Source: an uncultured Clostridia bacterium
GTDB lineage: Bacteria; Bacillota; Clostridia; TANB77; CAG-508
Assembly: GCA_944393305.1 (NCBI GenBank)
Contig: CALXZS010000061.1
Span: 1 to 7,771 of the forward strand
Direction of reading: 5' to 3'
DNA length: 7,771 nucleotides
The position numbers and the translations under genes were made by a program. The first letter of the stretch is position 1, and the number at the start of each line of letters is the position of its first letter. Below are positions 1 through 5,331 of this stretch, piece after piece. The notes under the pieces were generated by a model. That model saw nothing but the letters and a program-made list of their open reading frames with translations. It was not told where the DNA came from and made no database searches.

Positions 1-304
1 CTGGACATCCCATATTTATATCTACTATATCTGCTATTTCACTTACATATTTAGCTGCATATTTCATTGCTTCAACAACACTTCCAAAAATTTGTGCAGA
101 TATTGGTCTTGCTTCATCTTCCATATTTAGTAGCTTTTTTGTTTTCTCATCATTATATTGCAATGCTTTACTACTTACCATTTCTGTTACAACTAAACCC
201 GGTTTATACATTTCACAAATGCGTCTAAAAGGCAGGTCTGTTAAGCCTGCCATTGGTGCTAATATTATATTATTTTTTAATTCTACATTTCCTATTTTTA
301 ACAT
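1..304 (-). CDS. dusB: tRNA-dihydrouridine synthase, DusB type (3' part missing)
   Basis: This is the first 101 residues of a flavoprotein that reduces specific uridines in tRNA to dihydrouridine, using FMN and NADPH. Seen in the sequence: the FMN-barrel opening LAPMAGLTDLPFRR (residues 15-28), then VVTEMVSSKAL (38-48), RPISAQIFG (66-74), and DINMGCP (95-101) at the window edge. Cys100 in the GCP motif matches the catalytic cysteine of the Dus family. The ATG at 304 follows an AGGA ribosome binding site and lies 9 bases after the rodA stop codon, so the gene is the fourth member of the minD-minE-rodA operon. About 220 residues should lie beyond the left edge. The Dus assignment is firm. The DusB subtype is inferred from the N-terminal motif wording. 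Confidence 0.93.
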   Translation of the reverse strand, partial: MLKIGNVELKNNIILAPMAGLTDLPFRRICEMYKPGLVVTEMVSSKALQYNDEKTKKLLNMEDEARPISAQIFGSVVEAMKYAAKYVSEIADIVDINMGCP

Positions 305-313
305 TGTTTTTTC

Positions 314-1423
314 CTATTCTTCCATAAATATTGCTTTTTGTCTTCTTCCACTAATGTTTAATAGTAGTGCTATCATAATTAAATTACAAAGTAGTGAGCT
401 TCCTCCATAACTTACAAAAGGTAATGGTACACCTGTAATTGGTAATAGTCCTATTGTCATTCCTATATTTTCTGTCATATGGAATAAGAATATTCCTGCT
501 ATGCCTATTGCAATATATGAACCTAAATTATCTTTAGCTGTTTTTGCAACATAAATTGCTTTTGTAATTAAAACAACATAGAGCACTATAATTGCCGCAG
601 CAACTAAAAATCCCATTTCTTCTCCTATAACAGAATAAATAAAGTCTGTTGTTTTTGGACTTAAATATCCAAGTTGTGTTTGGTTTCCTCTAAGAAGTCC
701 CATACCAAATAATTGACCTGCACCTATTGCTAATTTTGATTGTGTTAAGTTATATCCAGCCCCTCTAGGGTCTAAATCTTGATTTAAAAATACATCAATT
801 CTTTGTTTAGCATGGTCTGGAAGTACAAAGAAATACATTACTGGAAGTGTTATTGCTATAATTAAAATTCCAGCTATAATATATTTTTTATCTATACCTG
901 CTACAAATAGCATTGCAATAAATGCTACGAAAAAGGCAAGTGCTGTTCCATAGTCTGGTTGTTTTATTATAAGTAGGACTGGAACTGCAAATATTGCTAT
1001 TAAAATAAGTAATCTTGTTGGTCTACTTATTTCTTTTTTTCCTTTTGCCACCATTTTAGACATTACCAAGGCTAGAACCATTATTACAAATATTTTTGTA
1101 AATTCTGCTGGTTGAATTGATGCAAAACCTAAAGAGTACCAGCTTGTCGCACCATTTATTGGTTCAGTAAAGAGAACTCCTACTAATAATATAATCATTA
1201 CAACATAAAATACTGGTGAGATTTTAGCAATTGTTTCATAGTCTATTAATGTAAACGCTATAATAAAAGGTATGCTTATTGCTACCCATATTATTTGCTT
1301 TTTAAATTCATCATATTCTGTATTTTGAGTTGCTGAAAAGAGTGCAATCAATCCTATTATAATTAATAGGATTGTACATACTAAAATTGACCATTCTATA
1401 TTTTTAGATAATCTTTTTTTCAT
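314..1423 (-). CDS. rodA: RodA, SEDS-family peptidoglycan glycosyltransferase
   Basis: A 369-residue polytopic membrane protein of the SEDS family (RodA/FtsW/SpoVE). These enzymes polymerise lipid II into glycan strands; RodA works with a class B penicillin-binding protein in the elongation machinery. Visible family marks are GATSWYSLG (91-99), IQPAEFTK (103-110), QPDYGTA (155-161), GAGYNLTQSKLAIGAG (221-236), TTDFIYSVIGEE (258-269) and the C-terminal ENIGMTIGLLPITGVPLPFVSYGGSS block (318-343). Asp260 aligns with the essential aspartate of RodA proteins (D262 in E. coli, from memory). The wording ENIGMTIGLLPITG and the position after minE favour RodA over FtsW. The ATG at 1423 follows GAGG by 5 bases and is 8 bases from the minE stop. 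Length is normal and no damage is seen. Confidence 0.95.
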   Translation of the reverse strand: MKKRLSKNIEWSILVCTILLIIIGLIALFSATQNTEYDEFKKQIIWVAISIPFIIAFTLIDYETIAKISPVFYVVMIILLVGVLFTEPINGATSWYSLGFASIQPAEFTKIFVIMVLALVMSKMVAKGKKEISRPTRLLILIAIFAVPVLLIIKQPDYGTALAFFVAFIAMLFVAGIDKKYIIAGILIIAITLPVMYFFVLPDHAKQRIDVFLNQDLDPRGAGYNLTQSKLAIGAGQLFGMGLLRGNQTQLGYLSPKTTDFIYSVIGEEMGFLVAAAIIVLYVVLITKAIYVAKTAKDNLGSYIAIGIAGIFLFHMTENIGMTIGLLPITGVPLPFVSYGGSSLLCNLIMIALLLNISGRRQKAIFMEE

Positions 1424-1431
1424 CTTTTCCT

Positions 1432-1992
1432 CTATTTCTTCTTATTTGATTTTTTTGCTTTTGTTTTAGTTTTTGATGTAGTTGCTTTTGCAACTTTCTT
1501 TTTAGGCTTTGTTTCTTTTTCCTCTTTTACTTCTTCTTTATTTTTTTCTTTCTTTTCTTCTACTATTTCATTTGAATTAGTATTATCTTCTTTTTCTTCT
1601 TTATTCTCTTTTTCTGTATTTTCTTGTGTTTTTTCTTCTTTTATTTCTTCTTGTTTATTTTCTTCTTTTGGTTCTACTTCTTGTTTTACTTCATTTTTTA
1701 TACTTTTTATAGGAATATTTGCATATAATGCAGGTGCTCCTGTTGTTCCATCACTATTTTGTTTATTTGTTAATCTAACATCTATATCTCCTTCATCTAC
1801 ATCTATGTATTTTTTTATTACATCTATAATTTCTTGTCTCATCATATCTAAAAAGTCTGCTGATACATTTGCTCTATCTTGCATTAATACTAAATGCAAT
1901 CTTTCTTTTGCCTCATCTTTATTAGTTTTACTTTCAAGTTGTCCTTCTTTTTTACTAAATTTTTTAAAAAACCCTATAAAGTTTTCAAACAT
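1432..1992 (-). CDS. minE: MinE, division-site topological specificity factor with long charged C-terminal tail
   Basis: MinE stimulates the MinD ATPase at the membrane and drives Min oscillation, which keeps division at mid-cell. Residues 1-15 (MFENFIGFFKKFSKK) form an amphipathic membrane-targeting helix. Residues 28-42 (EAKERLHLVLMQDRA) are the classic MinD-contact region, and 43-96 fit the dimerisation domain (MRQEIIDVIKKYIDVDEGDIDVRL at 51-74, then LYANIPI). MinE is normally 80-95 residues, but this one has 186. Residues 101-160 are dominated by Glu and Lys, and 161-186 are Lys-rich (TKPKKKVAKA onward). The ATG at 1992 is chosen because GGAGG lies 8 bases before it; an ATG 15 bases further upstream overlaps that site. 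It follows minD by 21 bases. The core assignment is confident, and the tail's role is unknown. Confidence 0.9.
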   Translation of the reverse strand: MFENFIGFFKKFSKKEGQLESKTNKDEAKERLHLVLMQDRANVSADFLDMMRQEIIDVIKKYIDVDEGDIDVRLTNKQNSDGTTGAPALYANIPIKSIKNEVKQEVEPKEENKQEEIKEEKTQENTEKENKEEKEDNTNSNEIVEEKKEKNKEEVKEEKETKPKKKVAKATTSKTKTKAKKSNKKK

Positions 1993-2000
1993 TCCTATTT

Positions 2001-2005
2001 CCTCC
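2001..2005 (-). promoter_or_regulatory. minE ribosome binding site
   Basis: GGAGG on the minus strand, 8 bases before the ATG at 1992. It settles the minE start, because the alternative in-frame ATG at 2007 overlaps this site and has no good Shine-Dalgarno sequence of its own. Confidence 0.85.
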
Positions 2006-2013
2006 ATTGCTAA

Positions 2014-2808
2014 TTATTTTTTAAAAGCTTTTTTAAATTTTCCCCAGAAACCTTCTTTTTTTCTTCCTGGTATTGTTACTTCAACATTCTCTCCTAAAAT
2101 CCTTCTGGCTATTTCTATATATGCCCTTCCTGAAGGTGCTTTTTTATTAGATACTGCTGGTTCACCTTTATTTGTTTGAGTTATTATGTACTCATCTTCT
2201 GGAACTACTCCAATTAAATCTATTGAAAGTAAATCTAATATATCTTCTACATCCATCATTTCTCCCCTTCTTACCATTTCTGGTCTTAGACGGTTTATTA
2301 CTAATTCTGGATTTCTTATTTCTGATGCTTCTAATAAACCTATTATTCTATCTGCATCACGAATTGAAGATATTTCAGCATTAGTTACTACAATAGCTCT
2401 ATCTGCCCCTGCAATTGCGTTTTTAAAACCTTGTTCAATTCCTGCTGGGCAATCTATTAATATAAAGTCAAATTCTTCTCTTAATTTTGTTGTTAAATCT
2501 CTCATTTGTTCTTCATTTACTGCACTTTTGTCTCTAGTTTGGGCTGCTGGTAATAAAAATAAATCTGTAAATCGTTTATCTTTTATTAGAGCTTGTCTTA
2601 ATTTACATTTTCCTTCAACAACATCAACTATGTCATATACTATTCTATTTTCTAGTCCCATTACGACATCAAGGTTTCTTAGTCCAATATCTGTATCTAC
2701 AAGAACAACTTTTTTACCTCTTAAAGCTAACGCAGCACCAACATTTGCTGTTGTTGTAGTTTTGCCAACTCCACCTTTTCCTGATGTTATGACTATAACT
2801 TCACCCAT
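2014..2808 (-). CDS. minD: MinD, septum-site-determining ATPase
   Basis: A 264-residue ParA/MinD-type ATPase that dimerises with ATP on the inner face of the membrane, where it recruits MinC to block FtsZ and MinE to trigger its own release. Visible are the deviant Walker A GKGGVGKT (residues 10-17, signature Lys11 and Lys16), VLVDTDIGLRNLD (35-47), FDFILIDCPAGIEQG (113-127) and VVTNAEISSIRDADRIIGLL (140-159). The C-terminal amphipathic membrane anchor is RKKEGFWGKFKKAFKK (249-264). The ATG at 2808 follows an AGGAGG site and a strong promoter at 2846-2874. minE and rodA follow directly. No minC lies upstream: the next gene on that side is an SSB-like gene closed by a terminator. Length and motifs are complete. 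Confidence 0.97.
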   Translation of the reverse strand: MGEVIVITSGKGGVGKTTTTANVGAALALRGKKVVLVDTDIGLRNLDVVMGLENRIVYDIVDVVEGKCKLRQALIKDKRFTDLFLLPAAQTRDKSAVNEEQMRDLTTKLREEFDFILIDCPAGIEQGFKNAIAGADRAIVVTNAEISSIRDADRIIGLLEASEIRNPELVINRLRPEMVRRGEMMDVEDILDLLSIDLIGVVPEDEYIITQTNKGEPAVSNKKAPSGRAYIEIARRILGENVEVTIPGRKKEGFWGKFKKAFKK

Positions 2809-2845
2809 AACTTTCCTCCTTGTATATTTTTAACAATCCTATTAT

Positions 2846-2874
2846 ATTATATTGAGATTTTGCTGAAAAGTCAA
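2846..2874 (-). promoter_or_regulatory. Sigma-A-type promoter of the minD-minE-rodA-dusB operon
   Basis: On the minus strand, TTGACT (2874-2869) is followed by exactly 17 bases and then TATAAT (2851-2846), close to a perfect housekeeping promoter. The -10 box ends 37 bases before the minD ATG. It lies between the upstream terminator and minD, so the operon has its own start. Confidence 0.85.
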
Positions 2875-2895
2875 TCTATATAGGACAAAAAAAAT

Positions 2896-2932
2896 AAAAA
2901 CTGCTAATGCTAACAAAGTATTAGCAGTTTTT
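2896..2932 (-). terminator. Rho-independent terminator after the SSB-like gene
   Basis: Two 15-base arms (2896-2910 and 2918-2932) pair with a single G-T wobble around a 7-base loop. On the minus strand the stem runs into a T-rich tract (TTTTTATTTTTTTT). It starts 8 bases after the stop codon at 2941 and separates that gene from minD. Confidence 0.9.
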
Positions 2933-2940
2933 ATTTATTA

Positions 2941-3639
2941 TTATTCTGATACAGCTTCTTTATTTTCCACTTCTTCTTCATTTTCATCGTCTTTTTGATC
3001 GATTACTTCTAAGTTTGAAATTGATACTTCATAAGCAACTTTTTGTTCAACTGTTCCATCTTCATGTTTCTTTTCATAACTTCTTGATTGAACTCTACCT
3101 ACTACTTTTACCTCAGTTCCAACTTCCATTTTTGAGCAATATCTTGCATTTCTTCCCCATGTAATACATGGAATGTAGTCTGATTTGTTATATGCTCTAT
3201 TAACAGCTAGAAGCACGTCTGCAATTTCTCTTCCAAATGGTGTTTGTCTATAAATAGGTGCTTTACAAATGTAACCTATTAAAACAACTTCATTTGAAAC
3301 TAAGTCTTTACTTGCTACAATTTCCTCTTCTTGATTTGCTAAGAATTCAATGTCTTTAGCAAATACAGTTAAAATTAATTTGTTTTTTTCGTTTTCATAA
3401 CTGTTATAAGATCTGAATTGACCTGTTATTCTTATTTTCTTTCCTACTGTCAATTCATCTTCTTTAAATAGTCTTTCTGAAATCGTTATTGGAATAGTAT
3501 CCGCATTTCCACTTAAACGTGGTACACTTAAATCAAAAATATAAAATTTTTCTCCATAGATTTCATGACTAAATCTTTTTTCATCTGTAATCTTTCCAAC
3601 CAATACTAAATGATTGTTATCAGCAAAATTTGTTTCCAA
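2941..3639 (-). CDS. SSB-like protein with two tandem OB-fold domains
   Basis: A 232-residue protein built from two single-stranded-DNA-binding OB folds. Residues 8-100 (NHLVLVGKITDEKRF through KKIRITGQFRSY to FAKDIEFL) are a divergent first domain. Residues 116-212 (NEVVLIGYICKAPIYRQTPFGREIADVLLAVNRAY through YIPCITWGRNARYCSKMEVGTEVKVVGRVQSR) are closer to classical SSB/PriB. The C-terminus is acidic (DDENEEEVENKEAVSE) but lacks the DDDIPF-type tip through which canonical SSB recruits partners. This suggests a specialised ssDNA-binding protein and not the main replicative SSB. The start is a TTG at 3639, supported by GGAGG 8 bases upstream; no ATG fits. The gene is transcribed alone between its own promoter and terminator. 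The OB-fold call is confident; the exact role is not known. Confidence 0.8.
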   Translation of the reverse strand: METNFADNNHLVLVGKITDEKRFSHEIYGEKFYIFDLSVPRLSGNADTIPITISERLFKEDELTVGKKIRITGQFRSYNSYENEKNKLILTVFAKDIEFLANQEEEIVASKDLVSNEVVLIGYICKAPIYRQTPFGREIADVLLAVNRAYNKSDYIPCITWGRNARYCSKMEVGTEVKVVGRVQSRSYEKKHEDGTVEQKVAYEVSISNLEVIDQKDDENEEEVENKEAVSE

Positions 3640-3647
3640 TTTACTTT

Positions 3648-3652
3648 CCTCC
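3648..3652 (-). promoter_or_regulatory. Ribosome binding site selecting a TTG start
   Basis: GGAGG on the minus strand, 8 bases before the TTG at 3639. It fixes that codon as the start of the SSB-like gene. Confidence 0.85.
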
Positions 3653-3716
3653 TTAATTATTCTTGTGTATCTTATTCATCTAATTAAAATTTTAGAATAC
3701 TTATGCGCTATATCCT

Positions 3717-3745
3717 ATTATACAACACTTTTTTCAATTTGTCTA
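3717..3745 (-). promoter_or_regulatory. Sigma-A-type promoter of the SSB-like gene
   Basis: On the minus strand, TAGACA (3745-3740) is followed by 17 bases and then TATAAT (3722-3717). Transcription would start near 3710, leaving an untranslated leader of about 70 bases. The promoter begins about 20 bases after the stop codon of the preceding small membrane protein, and no terminator hairpin was seen between them. Confidence 0.75.
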
Positions 3746-3765
3746 CATAAAAAGTTGATTTTCTT

Positions 3766-4011
3766 TTATTTTTGTAACATTTTTGTAATATTTGTGTCAT
3801 TTTCATAAGGATTTTCGCTTGTGTTTGTAAAATTACTATCTATATTATATTCATTTTTTTGAATATTATTTGCAATTATTGAATTTGTTGAAGTTTCTAT
3901 TAACTTTTCATTTCTATTTGTTATTGCTATTGCCATTACAAATAATATCATTACTGTTCCTAATGATATTAAATATGAGTATATTTTTTCTTTGTTAAAT
4001 ATTACTAGCAT
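3766..4011 (-). CDS. Small single-pass membrane protein of unknown function
   Basis: An 81-residue protein not recognised as a member of a named family. It has a short basic N-terminus (MLVIFNKEKIYSY), one hydrophobic segment (about residues 13-30, LISLGTVMILFVMAIAIT), and then a polar tail rich in Asn, Thr and Glu (31-81) with no Cys. The layout predicts a short cytoplasmic start, one helix and an outward-facing tail, or an uncleaved signal anchor. Some clostridial extracellular wall enzymes begin in a similar way, so it could be the stub of a longer protein; this is only a guess. The ATG at 4011 is chosen because GGAGG lies 9 bases upstream. An earlier in-frame ATG at 4044 lies in a hairpin loop and has no binding site. 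It is the third gene after murI. Confidence 0.6.
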   Translation of the reverse strand: MLVIFNKEKIYSYLISLGTVMILFVMAIAITNRNEKLIETSTNSIIANNIQKNEYNIDSNFTNTSENPYENDTNITKMLQK

Positions 4012-4020
4012 AAAAATGTA

Positions 4021-4056
4021 CCTCCATAATAAATTTATATTCATTTATTATGGAGG
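4021..4056 (-). promoter_or_regulatory. Perfect 14-bp hairpin hiding the ribosome binding site of the small membrane protein
   Basis: Arms 4021-4034 and 4043-4056 are exact reverse complements around an 8-base loop. On the minus-strand transcript the 3' arm ends in GGAGG (4025-4021), the ribosome binding site of the gene starting at 4011, and it pairs with CCTCC in the 5' arm. The 5' arm starts 7 bases after the stop codon at 4063. A ribosome finishing the upstream gene would therefore be expected to disturb the stem. This suggests translational coupling or another conformational switch. The structure is certain; its function is inferred. Confidence 0.65.
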
Positions 4057-4062
4057 ATATTA

Positions 4063-4488
4063 CTATTTTATAGTTTCTTTTTCATAAACATGTCCACAAT
4101 TTAAACATTTTTTCTCTACTTTTTTTACTAGATTCTTCTTTTCCTTTGTTTTATCCTTTTTTAATAGATTTTTTTTAGTAACGGTTGTCGTTCTTAGCAA
4201 ATTTTCTGTTTTTAATGTCACTGTTGCATTCCATTTTTTACAATGTTCGCAAATTCTTTGATGACAGTCTATTCCATATAATACTACAATAAATATTAAT
4301 GCAATCGGAATTAATAGAATATTATTATTTGTTGGTATATATATAAGAGCTAAAATTACATCAATAGTAATTGGTATTCTATATAGTAGCCAATTTTTCA
4401 TTTTTGTTTCCTTTTCATTTTCCTCTATTTCTTTTTGGCTTACATTTCTTTCTTTTATTTTTTTAATATCTATTTTCTTTTTTGCCAT
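4063..4488 (-). CDS. Membrane protein with a split zinc ribbon
   Basis: A 141-residue protein with a highly charged Lys/Glu N-terminus (1-32), two adjacent hydrophobic helices (about 37-53 and 57-74), and a cytoplasmic-looking C-terminal part. That part carries two Cys pairs, CEHC (80-83) and CLNC (128-131, followed by GHVYE), separated by 44 mostly basic residues. Paired CxxC motifs of this kind usually bind one zinc ion as a zinc ribbon. Cys75 lies just before the first pair. No named family is recognised and no enzymatic motif is seen. The ATG at 4488 directly abuts the murI stop (TAAATG). Its GAGG binding site lies within the last murI codons, so the two genes are almost certainly co-translated. 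A link to cell-wall metabolism rests on position alone. Confidence 0.7.
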   Translation of the reverse strand: MAKKKIDIKKIKERNVSQKEIEENEKETKMKNWLLYRIPITIDVILALIYIPTNNNILLIPIALIFIVVLYGIDCHQRICEHCKKWNATVTLKTENLLRTTTVTKKNLLKKDKTKEKKNLVKKVEKKCLNCGHVYEKETIK

Positions 4489-5265
4489 TTATTTTACCTC
4501 TACATCTTTTATTTCTACTGGACTATTTAGTATTTTATTAGCAACTGTTATAAAATTACATTCCATATCTGTTAAGTAAATATGGTCTTGCATATTTTTA
4601 CTTAATTCTGCTTTTTCAATATTGTTTTCCAAAAAACTTGCTATTACTTTTCCTGTATTTATAATATCCGTATCTGGCATATATTCTTTTATTATTTTTT
4701 CAAATAATGGATAATGTGTACATCCTAAAATTAAAGCATCTAGTTTGGGGAAATATTTAATATATTCTTTTATTGTTAGTTTCGCTATTTCATTGTCTAC
4801 CCAGCCTTCTTCTGCCATTGGTGCAAGAAGTGGACATTCTTTATTATATATTTTTACATCTGGAATTGCATTTTTTAAAGATTTTTCCCAGGTATTGCTT
4901 TTTATTGTTCCTCTTGTGGCCATTATTCCTATATTTTTATACTGCTTATTTTGCTTTATATAATTTACTGTCGGATCTATAATTCCTATTATAGGAACTT
5001 TATATATTTTTCTAACTTCTTTTAATGCTTGACTTGTGGCTGTTCCACAGGCTATTATTATTAATTTTACATCATATTCTAATAGAAATTCTATATTATT
5101 TTTTGTTAGTTCTATTATATTTTGTTTAGATTTTGAACCATATGGGAATTCTTTTGTGTCTCCCAAGTATATAATTTGTTCATTTGGCAATTTTTTCTTT
5201 ATTTCTCTATATACTGTTAGACCTCCAACGCCTGAGTCAAACATTCCTATTGGTCTATTATCCAT
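4489..5265 (-). CDS. murI: Glutamate racemase
   Basis: A 258-residue cytoplasmic enzyme that interconverts L- and D-glutamate without a cofactor, supplying D-glutamate for peptidoglycan stem peptides. Family motifs are IGMFDSGVGGLTV (residues 6-18; Asp10, Ser11), IYLGDTKEFPYGSKS (32-46), the first catalytic cysteine in IIIACGTATS (69-78; Cys73), and the second in ALILGCTHYPLF (177-188; Cys182). Position 74 is Gly where many family members have Asn (ACNTA), a substitution next to the catalytic Cys. The ATG at 5265 is preferred to a TTG-type start 27 bases upstream because GGAGG lies 7 bases before it. A promoter lies at 5291-5319, and the zinc-ribbon gene follows with no gap. Length is normal. 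Confidence 0.95.
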   Translation of the reverse strand: MDNRPIGMFDSGVGGLTVYREIKKKLPNEQIIYLGDTKEFPYGSKSKQNIIELTKNNIEFLLEYDVKLIIIACGTATSQALKEVRKIYKVPIIGIIDPTVNYIKQNKQYKNIGIMATRGTIKSNTWEKSLKNAIPDVKIYNKECPLLAPMAEEGWVDNEIAKLTIKEYIKYFPKLDALILGCTHYPLFEKIIKEYMPDTDIINTGKVIASFLENNIEKAELSKNMQDHIYLTDMECNFITVANKILNSPVEIKDVEVK

Positions 5266-5272
5266 AACCTCT

Positions 5273-5277
5273 CCTCC
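5273..5277 (-). promoter_or_regulatory. murI ribosome binding site
   Basis: GGAGG on the minus strand, 7 bases before the ATG at 5265. It decides this start over the longer open frame beginning at 5292. Confidence 0.85.
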
Positions 5278-5290
5278 ATATTGCCACAAC

Positions 5291-5319
5291 ATTATATACC
5301 ATTTTTTTTATTTATTCAA
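5291..5319 (-). promoter_or_regulatory. Sigma-A-type promoter of murI
   Basis: On the minus strand, TTGAAT (5319-5314) is followed by 17 bases and then TATAAT (5296-5291). The -35 box lies only 12 bases after the stop codon of the prepilin-like gene. No terminator is seen between them, so some read-through into murI is possible. Confidence 0.8.
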
Positions 5320-5331
5320 GTTTTATATTTT

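Noticed and set aside
219..410. A 63-codon plus-strand frame across the dusB start and rodA end
   Set aside because: It is opposite two well-supported genes and its hydrophobic translation is what antisense AT-rich code gives.
2186..2833. A 215-codon open frame on the plus strand opposite minD
   Set aside because: It is the antisense shadow of minD, with no ribosome binding site or recognisable motifs. minD itself has a full set of family motifs.
3640..3716. A structured leader or riboswitch before the SSB-like gene
   Set aside because: The leader is about 70 bases and AT-rich, with only weak, widely spaced pairing, and shows no known riboswitch core.
4021..4056. The 14-bp hairpin as a Rho-independent terminator
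   Set aside because: There is no T run directly after the stem, the stem is mostly A/T, and the next gene's ribosome binding site lies within it.
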